NCBI RefSeq assembly: GCF_002154725.1
Contig: NZ_MTAW01000180.1
Location: forward strand, 1 to 64,000
Direction: 5' to 3'
DNA length: 64,000 bases
From: Nostoc sp. 106C
GTDB taxonomy: Bacteria; Cyanobacteriota; Cyanobacteriia; Cyanobacteriales; Nostocaceae
In this document: piece by piece, positions 27,412 to 36,460 of the stretch
Layout: every line of letters starts with the position of its first letter
Position numbering within the stretch: position 1 is the first letter of the stretch
The notes under the pieces: generated by a model
What the model saw: only the letters and a program-made list of their open reading frames with translations
What the model was told of the DNA's origin: nothing
Databases searched by the model: none
Made by a program: the position numbers and the translations under genes

Positions 27412-28047
27412 ATGGCAACTGAATCCAAAGGTAAAATTGGTGTACTTATTGAAGAACATTTTGATGCTACAGAATTTCGGCGCTTCAATGAGTACTTCCC
27501 CGAACAAGGTTATGAAGTAGAATACATTTCGCATTTATGGGGTAATAAAGAACTACACTTCGGTTCTAACCCCGAAAATGACCAAATAGAATTTCATGTC
27601 ACAGTTACTACCGAAGTTAATGATATTGACCCTGCTGATTATAAAGGTATCATTTGCATCGGAGCCTATGCAATGGATCGCCTGAGATATCAGGTAAATG
27701 TTAAAAAGGGTCAAAAAAATCAAGCTCCAGCAGTTGCTTTTTTGAGAAAAGCAATGGCAACAGATAATGTGAAATTAGGAACTATATGCCATAGTTTGTG
27801 GCTTTTCTGTGCCGATCCAGATTTACTAAAAGATCGAAAAGTAACTTGTGCTCATAACATTATTTGTGACGTCGAAAATGCTGGAGCAGACGTTGTTTAT
27901 GACAATGATGTAACTGCTGATTTAGTCGTAGATGGCAATTTAATTACAGGCAAGCATCCGGGCGTGGTAGAGGAATTCATGGCAGAGTTTGTCAAAGAAA
28001 TTGAGAAAGCTAGCTCTCGGAATCAGGAAGTTGTTCAGACCATCTGA
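27412..28047 (+). CDS. DJ-1/PfpI family protein
   Basis: A 211-residue protein of the DJ-1/PfpI superfamily. The nucleophile elbow is present: Cys126-His127 in GTICHSLWLF, with the early acidic residue in VLIEEHFDATEF. Members act as proteases, glyoxalases or oxidative-stress chaperones; which one applies here cannot be read from sequence. Synechocystis slr1854, in the icfG cluster, is annotated as this family, so this is probably its counterpart. It ends the plus-strand run before an oppositely oriented LtrA-like gene, with only 56 bases between the two stop codons. A 296-base gap upstream shows no gene and may carry a promoter. Confidence 0.88.
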   Translation: MATESKGKIGVLIEEHFDATEFRRFNEYFPEQGYEVEYISHLWGNKELHFGSNPENDQIEFHVTVTTEVNDIDPADYKGIICIGAYAMDRLRYQVNVKKGQKNQAPAVAFLRKAMATDNVKLGTICHSLWLFCADPDLLKDRKVTCAHNIICDVENAGADVVYDNDVTADLVVDGNLITGKHPGVVEEFMAEFVKEIEKASSRNQEVVQTI

Positions 28048-28057
28048 GAATAAAAAA

Positions 28058-28093
28058 GCAAAGCGGTTGTGTGGGGTCATACAACCGCTTTGC
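28058..28093 (-). terminator. Intrinsic terminator between PfpI and LtrA genes
   Basis: Bases 28058-28070 and 28081-28093 form a perfect 13-bp stem with a 10-base loop. Read on the minus strand the stem is followed by TTTTTTA, the classical arrangement, so it ends the LtrA-like transcript. It could also slow plus-strand transcripts from the PfpI gene. Confidence 0.85.
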
Positions 28094-28103
28094 AAAGCTA
28101 CTT

Positions 28104-29285
28104 CTAAGAGATAATTTGAGATCGACTCTTGCCAAATAAATCTAGAGCAACTGCGATCGCACAAGCAGCTGCAACCAATGCAATTAAAGCTACAGGAGCT
28201 AGATTCTTACCAGCAATCCCCAGGAAGAAAACAAAAGCTCCTGCTCCTAAACGATAAGCACTCAAAATTTTTCCTTGCCGTTGTTTTTCCAGAATACAGG
28301 TTGTTAAATTAATCACTGCTAAAATTACCAAGCACAGTGTGACTGCACCGCAAAACAGTAAGCGTTCATTGTCTGGTAAGACATTAAGCGCACTTTTGAA
28401 AATCATATGCTCAACTGCTACTCCTGTTGCGGCCAAACCCATAGCTAGGAGCAGATGAGAGTAAAGCCAAGTAAGGAAAATATTGACTCTACCCTCTTTC
28501 ATAGTCTCTAGTGGTGAGCCATCGATGCTATCGAAGTAAAGCCACCAGAAACTAAAAGCAACGCTCATACCGAAAAGAGCAACTCCTGTAGATGAAATAA
28601 TCCATTCCTTTTGAGCTACACCTCTCACCACAGCAGCAACAGACTCTCCTAAAACTATCATGGTAAAAAGTCCTAGTCGCTCTGGCACATGAGAAATATC
28701 TGGTGTGATTTGAGTAGCAAAACGACCTGTACCTAAAGGGGCAATAAATTCTACAAGCAGCCCAATTGCCCAGAGTCCAAAACGCCAAGGCGCTGGTACA
28801 AATAGTGATATTAACCAAAAACTAGCACCTAGACTAAACCCCAATATATAACGATTGAGTAGGGGACGAGCTATTGGAACATGATATTTGGCAATGAGAA
28901 ATTGAACAATAAGAATGCTGCGAGCACCTACATAAGTAATTGCAAAACCAACAGCAGAGGTACTGAGACCATGATGCACATTGACAGCTAGAGCCGCAAT
29001 CAGGATCATTTGGAGAAGGGTTAATAAGCGATCGCTTAAATCATCAGTATCAAACAGAGTGGCGTAAAAAGTTGCGCCTAACCAACAAGACCAAATTGGT
29101 GTAAAAAGAGCAATAAAGCTCAGAACGCCTGCAAAAGAAACATCTTGGCTGAGATTGTGAGCTAATTCCGCGATCGCGACGACAAATATCAGATCGTAAA
29201 ATAACTCCAGCCAGGTAGCACGTCTTTCTTCTCCACGATCTTCGCCAATCCGTAATCTTGGCGGCTGCCATAATTTTTTGTTCAT
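28104..29285 (-). CDS. Low-temperature requirement protein A (LtrA) family membrane protein
   Basis: A 393-residue integral membrane protein with about ten to twelve hydrophobic helices. The family signature is at the N-terminus: RATWLELFYDLIFVVAIAEL, followed by LFTPIWSCWLGATFYATLFDTDD. LtrA was named from a Listeria gene required for growth in the cold; the biochemical role is not settled. The gene lies on the opposite strand inside the cluster, between the PfpI-like gene and the epimerase-like gene, which are neighbours in the Synechocystis icfG cluster. This suggests a later insertion. It has its own strong terminator. The ATG at 29285 directly precedes the conserved N-terminal block. Confidence 0.9.
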   Translation of the reverse strand: MNKKLWQPPRLRIGEDRGEERRATWLELFYDLIFVVAIAELAHNLSQDVSFAGVLSFIALFTPIWSCWLGATFYATLFDTDDLSDRLLTLLQMILIAALAVNVHHGLSTSAVGFAITYVGARSILIVQFLIAKYHVPIARPLLNRYILGFSLGASFWLISLFVPAPWRFGLWAIGLLVEFIAPLGTGRFATQITPDISHVPERLGLFTMIVLGESVAAVVRGVAQKEWIISSTGVALFGMSVAFSFWWLYFDSIDGSPLETMKEGRVNIFLTWLYSHLLLAMGLAATGVAVEHMIFKSALNVLPDNERLLFCGAVTLCLVILAVINLTTCILEKQRQGKILSAYRLGAGAFVFFLGIAGKNLAPVALIALVAAACAIAVALDLFGKSRSQIIS

Positions 29286-29827
29286 CAGAACGGTAACATC
29301 AACTACTCATGGAAAACTATTTTACGAGTTTAGAGAAATCCCAACGATCTAAATTTCCTCCCACCAATTATTTTGCTTAGTTTCAAAGCTAGTTTGCATA
29401 ATTTGTTCAAATTCAGGCGTATATATTATGTAGAGATATTAAGTTATGCCTTCAGCACTTTTACTAGACTATCTTTAGTTTTTGCTACACAAGCAAACAA
29501 AAACCAGGTAGAATGTCTGTTGTCTTCAGCCAGTGCAATTCCAAGAGTTAACCTTGATATTGCCGAGTAGATAGACAGCTAAAGTTCTCAGAAGGATACA
29601 TAAAGCCATATCTAGCCCATCATTAAAAAAGTTACGTTGGTTAATTAAAATTGTCCTCAAAATTAGAGGATAGCAGTGCTAGATCTTCATTACTTCAAGC
29701 ACTATTACAAACAATTACTCCGGCGTTTCAATCAGTAACAAACCTGCGAAATTGAACTAAAGGGCTACATAAGTCGAGTTTTAGATTTAGCAACAATATC
29801 TACCCTTTTATTTCTGTAACAGTAAAG
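29286..29827. other. Divergent intergenic region upstream of the icfG core operon
   Basis: About 540 bases between the LtrA-like gene (leftward) and the epimerase-like gene (rightward). A 65-codon plus-strand frame (29373-29570) has no support. The region must hold the promoter for the five- to six-gene icfG core. I cannot assign boxes by eye with confidence. Confidence 0.5.
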
Positions 29828-31654
29828 ATGAACAAACTCAGCTTCTCTTTCTCAGACACAATCACTGGTTACGTCACTGACTTTAACTCCAGCGATAAGT
29901 CTTTTGGCATTAAAACCTCAGATGAGCGGGAATATAGAGCATACCTCACCCCAACTGTTTATGCCAGAATCGCGCAAAACTTGGAAGAGCCTTATAGAGA
30001 TTGCACTGGTGACATTGAAAAACTACTAGTACCTGGTCAGCACGTATTTGCTTACGGTATTTTTTATCCTCAGGGAGATGACCACAAATTTGAAGTCAAG
30101 TCCTTAGTCTTCCCTAGCGATAAACCAGGTGTCTATCGCCACGAAGAACCAGACTGGTGGGTTAAGCAAATACGTTCTATTGCTGACAGCTACCTGAGAT
30201 GGCAGTTCAACTATCCCGATCGCGAAATTGATTACCACGAATACCGCACTTATCTACACTTAGCTGGTGGTAAAAAGCGTGACGACTTTTTGCAAGAAAC
30301 TGATACCATTTCTCGTCTCGTCTATGGCTTCGCTTCAGCTTTTCTATTAACAGGTGAAGACCGTTTCCTCGAAGCCGCAGAAAGAGGAACAGAGTACTTG
30401 CGCGAACATATGCGCTTCTACGATCCAGATGAAAACCTCATCTACTGGTATCACGGTATTAAAGTCACCGGACGCCGTGAACAAAAGCTGCTCACCTCTG
30501 AGTTTAGTGACGACTACGACGCTATTCCCGCCTACGAACAGATTTATGCCTTAGCAGGCCCGATTCAAACCTACCGGATTACAGGCGATCCCCGGATTCT
30601 TAAAGATGCGGAAATGACCGTCGATCTCTTCGATAAATTCTTCCTAGACAAAGAAGGCGGCGGCTATTTCTCCCACATTGACCCAATTACCCTTGACCCT
30701 CGTGCCGAATCTCTAGGTCGGAACCGCGCTCGTAAAAACTGGAACTCTGTTGGTGACCATGCCCCTGCTTACTTAATTAATCTGTGGCTGGCAACAGGTG
30801 ATAAGAAATACGCCGATTTCCTAGAATACACCTTTGACACGATCGCCAAATATTTCCCAGACTACGACGACAGCCCCTTTGTTCAAGAGAAGTTCTTTGA
30901 AGACTGGAGTAAAGACCAAACATGGGGTTGGCAGCAAAACCGAGCCGTTGTTGGTCATAACCTGAAAATTGCTTGGAACTTGATGCGGATGAATTCCCTC
31001 AAGCCCAAAGATGAGTACGTACAACTGGCTGAGAAAATTGGCTACTTAATGCCCAAAGTTGGTAGCGATCAACAAAGAGGTGGCTGGTATGACGTAGTCG
31101 AACGTGTTCTAGGTGAAGGCGAAGAACAGCATCGCTTTGTCTGGCACGATCGCAAAGCTTGGTGGCAGCAAGAGCAAGCTATTCTGGCTTACCTAATCCT
31201 CCACGGTATCTTGGATAAGCCAGAATACAAACGTCAGGCTAACGAAGCCGCAGCCTTCTATAATGCCTTCTTCTTGGATCATGATGACGGCGCGGTTTAC
31301 TTTAACGTTCTAGCAAATGGCTTACCTTACCTGTTGGGTAACGAACGCTTTAAAGGCTCTCACTCCATGAGTGCTTACCACTCAACAGAACTGTGCTATT
31401 TGTCAGTAGTCTACACTAATCTACTAATTACCAAGCAACCACTAGACCTATACTTCAAGCCTCAACCAGGTGCATTCAAGGACAACATTCTGCGGGTGCA
31501 GCCAGATATTCTCCCTCCTGGTAGCATCAAGATTGGTAAAGTCTGGATTGACGACCAACCATACACCGATTTTGACGCTAATGGCTTGACGGTGAAACTA
31601 CCAGATACCAAAGCGCAAGTCAAAGTCAAAGTTCAAATTGTCCCTACTGCGTAG
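29828..31654 (+). CDS. N-acylglucosamine 2-epimerase (AGE) family protein of the icfG cluster
   Basis: A 608-residue protein with an unusual N-terminal beta-rich domain of about 100 residues (DTITGYVTDFNSSDKSFGIK resembles an OB or cold-shock-like fold). An (alpha/alpha)6-barrel follows, as in AGE-family epimerases and isomerases (from EEPDWWVKQIRSIADSYLRW; later NWNSVGDHAPAYLINLW, AVVGHNLKIAWNLMR, AWWQQEQAILAYL). A short C-terminal beta domain closes the protein. The barrel keeps the aromatic and His-rich pocket typical of sugar-binding members, but the substrate is unknown. It corresponds to Synechocystis slr1855 by order and type. The STAS gene follows after 20 bases, so the two are co-transcribed. 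Confidence 0.88.
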   Translation: MNKLSFSFSDTITGYVTDFNSSDKSFGIKTSDEREYRAYLTPTVYARIAQNLEEPYRDCTGDIEKLLVPGQHVFAYGIFYPQGDDHKFEVKSLVFPSDKPGVYRHEEPDWWVKQIRSIADSYLRWQFNYPDREIDYHEYRTYLHLAGGKKRDDFLQETDTISRLVYGFASAFLLTGEDRFLEAAERGTEYLREHMRFYDPDENLIYWYHGIKVTGRREQKLLTSEFSDDYDAIPAYEQIYALAGPIQTYRITGDPRILKDAEMTVDLFDKFFLDKEGGGYFSHIDPITLDPRAESLGRNRARKNWNSVGDHAPAYLINLWLATGDKKYADFLEYTFDTIAKYFPDYDDSPFVQEKFFEDWSKDQTWGWQQNRAVVGHNLKIAWNLMRMNSLKPKDEYVQLAEKIGYLMPKVGSDQQRGGWYDVVERVLGEGEEQHRFVWHDRKAWWQQEQAILAYLILHGILDKPEYKRQANEAAAFYNAFFLDHDDGAVYFNVLANGLPYLLGNERFKGSHSMSAYHSTELCYLSVVYTNLLITKQPLDLYFKPQPGAFKDNILRVQPDILPPGSIKIGKVWIDDQPYTDFDANGLTVKLPDTKAQVKVKVQIVPTA

Positions 31655-31674
31655 TCTGCCGGAAGTAATTAATT

Positions 31675-32082
31675 ATGGAGATCATGATCAAGACACTGCA
31701 AGTAACTGCAATCAGCACTGCAAACGGCGATGCAGCTTCAGCAGTACACGAAGAAGTGACCGTGGTGGAACTCGATGGCGATGTAGATGGCAAAACTGCA
31801 CCTGAAGTGCAAGCGCAAGTATTACCTTTAGTTCAACCAAAGAGTAAATTACTGCTGGATTTGACAAAGGTGCCTTATATGTCTAGTGCTGGATTACGCA
31901 CATTGCTATTGCTACATCGGCAGTTTGCTGGTCAAGATGGACAACTAGTGCTAGTAGGAGTTGCTCCAGAAATTCAAGATACGATGTCGATTACTGGGTT
32001 TCTCAACTTTTTCACCCTTAGCGAAACCATAGAATCGGGGTTAGAAGCTCTCCAGGTCAAGGTTCACGCTCTACCTGCTTAA
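31675..32082 (+). CDS. STAS-domain anti-sigma factor antagonist (slr1856 type)
   Basis: A 135-residue STAS protein. The core VTVVELDGDVDGKTAPEVQ, the phosphorylation loop PYMSSAGLRTLLLL and a closing FFTLSETIESGLEAL are typical of SpoIIAA/RsbV-like switches. The serine of SSAGLR is the expected phosphosite. In the Synechocystis icfG cluster two STAS proteins are known to be phosphorylated by the Rsb-like kinase and dephosphorylated by IcfG; this is the first of the pair by position. It has a longer N-terminus (about 25 residues) than the second STAS protein. A hairpin right after the gene may set its transcript level apart from glgX. Confidence 0.9.
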   Translation: MEIMIKTLQVTAISTANGDAASAVHEEVTVVELDGDVDGKTAPEVQAQVLPLVQPKSKLLLDLTKVPYMSSAGLRTLLLLHRQFAGQDGQLVLVGVAPEIQDTMSITGFLNFFTLSETIESGLEALQVKVHALPA

Positions 32083-32091
32083 TCAAGCAAA

Positions 32092-32128
32092 AAAGAGGGA
32101 AGTAAAGTGAAAACTTAACTCCCTCTTT
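32092..32128 (+). terminator. Hairpin between the STAS gene and glgX
   Basis: Bases 32092-32108 pair with 32113-32128 with one bulged A, one mismatch and a GAAA tetraloop. No T-tract follows, so it is more likely a transcript stabiliser, processing site or partial attenuator inside the operon than a full terminator. Confidence 0.5.
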
Positions 32129-32251
32129 CCAGGTTCAACGCGTCTAAAAGTTATTTGTCATCACAAAGAACAAATGACAAAAGACAAAATTTTAGATGCG
32201 ATCGCTCTTTCTCCCTACTCCTGTTGTCTTAACACTCACTACCAAAGAACA

Positions 32252-34369
32252 ATGGAGCGCATCGACGTTAATCCCACTCATACCTACGGCGACTTTAAGC
32301 TACGTCGAGGTAAACCTTTCCCGTTTGGAGCCACACTAGTTCCAGGCGGGGTGAATTTTTCTATATTTTCCAGTCACGCCAAATCCTGTTCTTTAGTGCT
32401 GTTTAAGAAACATCAGCCCGAACCTTTGGCAGAAATTCCTTTTCCCGAAGAGTTTCGGATTGGGAATGTTTTTTGCATGGTGGTTTTTGACCTGGATTAC
32501 GAAGAAATCGAATACGGCTATCGCATGGATGGCCCATTCGACCCGAAGGCCGGCCACTGGTTTGACAAGAGCAAAATTCTCTTAGATCCCTACGCCAAGA
32601 TTATTGGCGGACGCGATGTTTGGGGAGTAACGCCAGATTGGAGTGACATCTACCATCATCGTGCCCGGATTGCCTTCGATGACTTTGACTGGGAATCAGA
32701 GCGTCCGCTGGAACTGCCTCCAGAAGACTTGATTATTTACGAAATGCATGTCCGCAGCTTTACCCGCCATCCATCTTCTGGGGTGAAGCATCCAGGAACC
32801 TTTGCGGCGATTCGGGAGAAAATTCCCTACCTCAAAGAGTTAGGTGTGAACTGCATCGAACTCATGCCTGTATACGAGTTCGATGAGTTTGAAAATTCTC
32901 GTCCCAATCCTCAAACAGGTGAAACGCTACTGAACTATTGGGGCTATAGTACTGTTGGTTTCTTCGCGCCCAAGGCGGGGTATGCAGCCACAGGTAAGTT
33001 CGGTATGCAGGTCGATGAGTTGAAAGCATTGGTCAAAGACCTCCATGCCAATGGAATTGAAGTCATCTTAGATGTGGTCTTCAACCACACTGCGGAAGGT
33101 AATGAGAATGGTCCGGTGATTTCCTTCCGGGGTATTGACAATAAGACATACTACATGCTTACCCCGGAGGGTTACTATTACAACTTTAGTGGTTGTGGTA
33201 ACACACTCAATTGTAATAATCCGATTGTGCGTAATATTGTGCTCGACTGTCTGCGCTATTGGGCAGCAGAGTATCACATCGACGGCTTCCGCTTTGACTT
33301 GGCATCAATTCTTGGACGTGACCCTTGGGGCGCACCACTAGCAAATCCACCTCTGTTGGAAACCCTGGCCTTTGACCCAATTCTGGCTAGATGTAAACTG
33401 ATTGCCGAAGCTTGGGATGCTGGCGGTTTATACCAAGTAGGCTCCTTCCCGGCTTTTGGTCGCTGGGCAGAGTGGAATGGTAAGTACCGCGATGGTATTC
33501 GCAAGTTCCTTAAAGGCGAACCTGGGCGAGTCGGAGATATGGCGCAAAGGCTGCAAGGTTCACCAGATTTGTATGCTTGGGCGGGACGTGCACCTGCGAC
33601 TTCGATTAATTTCATCACGGCCCATGATGGGTTTACCTTAGCTGACTTAGTTTCCTATAACGGCAAACATAACGAAGCTAACGGGGAAAACAACAACGAC
33701 GGCACCAACGATAACGATAGTTGGAACTGTGGAGCAGAAGGCTGGACAGAGGATGCAGGTATCAATGCCTTGCGTCAACGCCAAATGAAAAATGCGATCG
33801 CCATGTTGCTGGTAAGCCAAGGCGTACCAATGATTCTCATGGGTGATGAAGTTGGCAGAAGTCAGCGAGGTAATAACAATACCTACTGTCACGACAACGA
33901 TCTCAGCTGGTTGGATTGGAATTTATTGGAGTCAAACTCTGACCTATTCAACTTTGCCAAGCACTGTATCGCTTTCCGAAATGCACATCCTGTATTAAGA
34001 AACCATTGGCATTTCCAAAATCGAGACTACGTTGGTAGCGGCTATGCTGATATTACCTGGCACGGTACTAAAGCCTGGAATGCAGACTGGTCTGACTCTA
34101 GCCGGACTTTAGCCTTTATGCTTTGTGGCAAACACGCTAAAGGTGGCACAGTCAACGATAACTACATTTACGTTGCCATGAACATGCACTGGGAAGCTCA
34201 CTGGTTTGAACTTCCTCAGCCACCAGCGGGTCTGAAGTGGCATGTGTTTGCGAATACTGGCGCGAACCCAGCAGAAGCTAGCTGGGAACCTGGTAAAGAA
34301 CCTTTACTAAACACTCAACAAGGAATTTTACTAGGCGATCGCTCAATAGTTATTCTAGTAGGCAAATAA
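32252..34369 (+). CDS. glgX: Glycogen debranching enzyme GlgX (isoamylase-type)
   Basis: A GH13 debranching enzyme that hydrolyses alpha-1,6 branches in glycogen. An N-terminal CBM48-like domain (THTYGDFKLRRGKPFPFGA onward) is followed by the catalytic barrel. It has DVVFNHT (region I), GFRFDLASIL with the nucleophile Asp, LIAEAWDAGG with the acid Glu and FITAHDGFTL with the third carboxylate, then a C-terminal beta domain. The frame is open from ATG 32174. I prefer ATG 32252, because the extra 26 residues are encoded by spacer-like DNA with a HIP1 site and homologues begin near here. It corresponds to slr1857 in the Synechocystis cluster and ties the partner-switch module to glycogen use. 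Confidence 0.93.
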   Translation: MERIDVNPTHTYGDFKLRRGKPFPFGATLVPGGVNFSIFSSHAKSCSLVLFKKHQPEPLAEIPFPEEFRIGNVFCMVVFDLDYEEIEYGYRMDGPFDPKAGHWFDKSKILLDPYAKIIGGRDVWGVTPDWSDIYHHRARIAFDDFDWESERPLELPPEDLIIYEMHVRSFTRHPSSGVKHPGTFAAIREKIPYLKELGVNCIELMPVYEFDEFENSRPNPQTGETLLNYWGYSTVGFFAPKAGYAATGKFGMQVDELKALVKDLHANGIEVILDVVFNHTAEGNENGPVISFRGIDNKTYYMLTPEGYYYNFSGCGNTLNCNNPIVRNIVLDCLRYWAAEYHIDGFRFDLASILGRDPWGAPLANPPLLETLAFDPILARCKLIAEAWDAGGLYQVGSFPAFGRWAEWNGKYRDGIRKFLKGEPGRVGDMAQRLQGSPDLYAWAGRAPATSINFITAHDGFTLADLVSYNGKHNEANGENNNDGTNDNDSWNCGAEGWTEDAGINALRQRQMKNAIAMLLVSQGVPMILMGDEVGRSQRGNNNTYCHDNDLSWLDWNLLESNSDLFNFAKHCIAFRNAHPVLRNHWHFQNRDYVGSGYADITWHGTKAWNADWSDSSRTLAFMLCGKHAKGGTVNDNYIYVAMNMHWEAHWFELPQPPAGLKWHVFANTGANPAEASWEPGKEPLLNTQQGILLGDRSIVILVGK

Positions 34370-34445
34370 ATTTTTGTTTTTCGTCAGTAACCAATACTGA
34401 AAGAGCAATCAAAAACCAAATCTCACAAAAAAGGAGAATAAAATT

Positions 34446-34769
34446 ATGGCTTTTAGTGCAACTCTTGAAATTCTAGGCGATACCGCTAAAATTACCTTGA
34501 CTGGCGAACTAGATGCGAGTTCTGCGCCCATTTTTAGAGTAGAAGTGGAGAATGCAGCTAAAGCCGGAGTTAAGCGTCTGGTATTGTTCATCCAAGACCT
34601 AGAATATATCGCCAGTGCCGGGCTACGAGTGCTGATTTTCGCTAAGCAAAAGATGGGTTCTGATGCTGATATTTATGTAGTTGGTGGACAGGAACAAGTG
34701 ATAGACACCCTTGAGAAAACAGGTTTCAGCCAAAGCGTGATTTTACAGGATGAGTACGAAGTTGCCTAA
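34446..34769 (+). CDS. STAS-domain anti-sigma factor antagonist (slr1859 type)
   Basis: A 107-residue single-domain STAS protein. KITLTGELDASSAPIF, the loop LEYIASAGLRVLI with the likely phosphoserine, and a C-terminal helix after TLEKTGFSQ match RsbV-like proteins. It is the second STAS protein of the icfG cluster and lies directly upstream of the phosphatase gene, so it is probably a direct IcfG substrate. A clear AAAAAAGGAG ribosome binding site precedes the ATG. The phosphorylated form should release, and the unphosphorylated form bind, the kinase at 36461, as in Bacillus Rsb systems; that is inference from the family. Confidence 0.92.
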   Translation: MAFSATLEILGDTAKITLTGELDASSAPIFRVEVENAAKAGVKRLVLFIQDLEYIASAGLRVLIFAKQKMGSDADIYVVGGQEQVIDTLEKTGFSQSVILQDEYEVA

Positions 34770-34911
34770 TTCCTAGTAATGGAAGGTTAAGAATTAAGTA
34801 TGAAGGAAGTATGAAGGCTAAAATTGTTTAGCCTTTAGCTTTTCTTATATTTAAGCGCTTATTCCAGGCAAATAGAGAACGACTCCTATTATCTACCGCG
34901 ACGAAAAATAT

Positions 34912-36390
34912 ATGGATACTCACAAACCATTAAGGGAACAACCGTATTATCAAGAACTGGAGTCGTTGCGCCAAGAAGTGGCTGCACTCAGAAATGCACA
35001 AGCTGCTTTTGAGGCTCAAAGAGAACTGCTAGCAAAGGTAGTAGCAATGGCACGTTCTCCAGAACAGGAGGAAGTGCTAAAAATTACCTTAGAGGAAGCA
35101 TTACACGTCTGTTGCAAACTCACGGGAGCCGAAACAGGCAGTTTATTTTTACTAGATAGTCAAGGAGTAGTTACTGATAGTATTCTCACCCAAAAGGCTA
35201 CAGCAGAAGAGGCCCGCTCTCGTTTAATTGGTAGCGTTTTAGACAAAGGTCTAGCAGGTTGGGTGAATCGTGAGCGAAATATTGGATTGATTGCCGATAC
35301 GATTAACGATGACCGCTGGTTGCAGTTCCCTAATCAGCCTTACACTGTGCGCTCTGCATTAGCTGTCCCGATTCTCAAGGAAGAAGTTTTGCTAGGCATT
35401 CTCACCTTGCTACATAGTGAACCTAATCGCTTTAGCTGGGAAGTAGCGAATTTAATGCAAAAAACGGCTAATGAGATAGCGCTAGTTCTAGAAAACGCCG
35501 AGCTATATGGGAAATTAGAAGAATCTTACCACTTTCTAGATCAAGCCAAACAAGAGATTGAAGCTTATTCAAAAGCACTTGACTATGAATTAGAAAAAGG
35601 TAGACAGATTCAGAAAGATTTTCTCCCAGAAGATTTACCAAAACTTCCTAATTGGGAGATCGCAGCTTCCTTTTATCCGGCTCGCCAAGTTGCAGGCGAT
35701 TTTTATGACTCTTTTATGCTTCCTGGTGGTTATGTAGGGCTAGTCATTGCAGATGTTTGTGATAAAGGTGTGGGCGCAGCACTGTTTATGGCTTTATTCC
35801 GCAGTCTGATTCGTATTTTCTCTGGGCAGAGTCTTTTGTGTAGTTTAGCAATTGTTGGCGACGATCAAGTGCTGGCAGGCTTGAACGATCTGGATCTGAA
35901 CAATCACGAAGAACAGATTCACGCCCTGAAAGCTGTGGGACTGATCAATAACTATATTGCTCAACAGCACGCTCAGATGAGCATGTTTGCGACCTTGTTT
36001 TTTGGAGTATTAGATCCCGCTACTGGTATCATCGACTACGTTAATGGTGGACATGAACCATTGTTTGTGATCAGTCCAGAAGGTGTGAAAGCAACTCTCA
36101 AGCCGACAGGACCAGCAGTGGGAATGATGCCGAATATGAAATTTAAAGTTCAGCAGGTACAACTCGAGCCAGGCGACATCTTGATTGGCTATACAGATGG
36201 TGTTACAGAAGCCCGTGCTCCAGATAACAAGTTGTACACTACCGAGCGACTTCTTTCGCTTTTTCAACCGCCACCAGCGTCGGCTAGTCAACTTCTAGAG
36301 TGGATCAAGACCAACTTGTTTGCCTATATGGATAACGCTCCTCAGTTTGACGATATTACTATGCTGGCTGTACAGCGATTAGCGAATTAA
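34912..36390 (+). CDS. icfG: GAF-PP2C (SpoIIE-type) phosphatase IcfG
   Basis: A 492-residue phosphoserine phosphatase. Residues about 10-45 form a coiled coil and 50-205 a GAF sensor domain (LTGAETGSLFLLDSQG, RSALAVPIL). A second helix leads to a SpoIIE-like PP2C domain (about 235-490) with metal aspartates in QVAGDFYDSF, IADVCDKGVGAALFM, GYTDGVTEA and FDDITML. Synechocystis IcfG (slr1860) was described as coordinating inorganic carbon and glucose metabolism, and the enzyme dephosphorylates the STAS proteins of the cluster. Order and domain content here match. The GAF domain is the likely signal input; its ligand is unknown. The kinase gene follows after 70 bases. Confidence 0.92.
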   Translation: MDTHKPLREQPYYQELESLRQEVAALRNAQAAFEAQRELLAKVVAMARSPEQEEVLKITLEEALHVCCKLTGAETGSLFLLDSQGVVTDSILTQKATAEEARSRLIGSVLDKGLAGWVNRERNIGLIADTINDDRWLQFPNQPYTVRSALAVPILKEEVLLGILTLLHSEPNRFSWEVANLMQKTANEIALVLENAELYGKLEESYHFLDQAKQEIEAYSKALDYELEKGRQIQKDFLPEDLPKLPNWEIAASFYPARQVAGDFYDSFMLPGGYVGLVIADVCDKGVGAALFMALFRSLIRIFSGQSLLCSLAIVGDDQVLAGLNDLDLNNHEEQIHALKAVGLINNYIAQQHAQMSMFATLFFGVLDPATGIIDYVNGGHEPLFVISPEGVKATLKPTGPAVGMMPNMKFKVQQVQLEPGDILIGYTDGVTEARAPDNKLYTTERLLSLFQPPPASASQLLEWIKTNLFAYMDNAPQFDDITMLAVQRLAN

Positions 36391-36460
36391 TGACTCAGGA
36401 ATTCACTAATTCCCATTCATTTTTTAGTAAAAATTATTACTTGCATCAATGAGATAGTTT

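Noticed and set aside
29373-29570. 65-codon plus-strand frame in the AGE promoter region
   Set aside because: Weak start, no motif, and the region must carry the divergent promoters.
33135-33892. Several overlapping frames on both strands inside glgX
   Set aside because: All are shadows of the GH13 coding sequence, whose catalytic motifs are intact.
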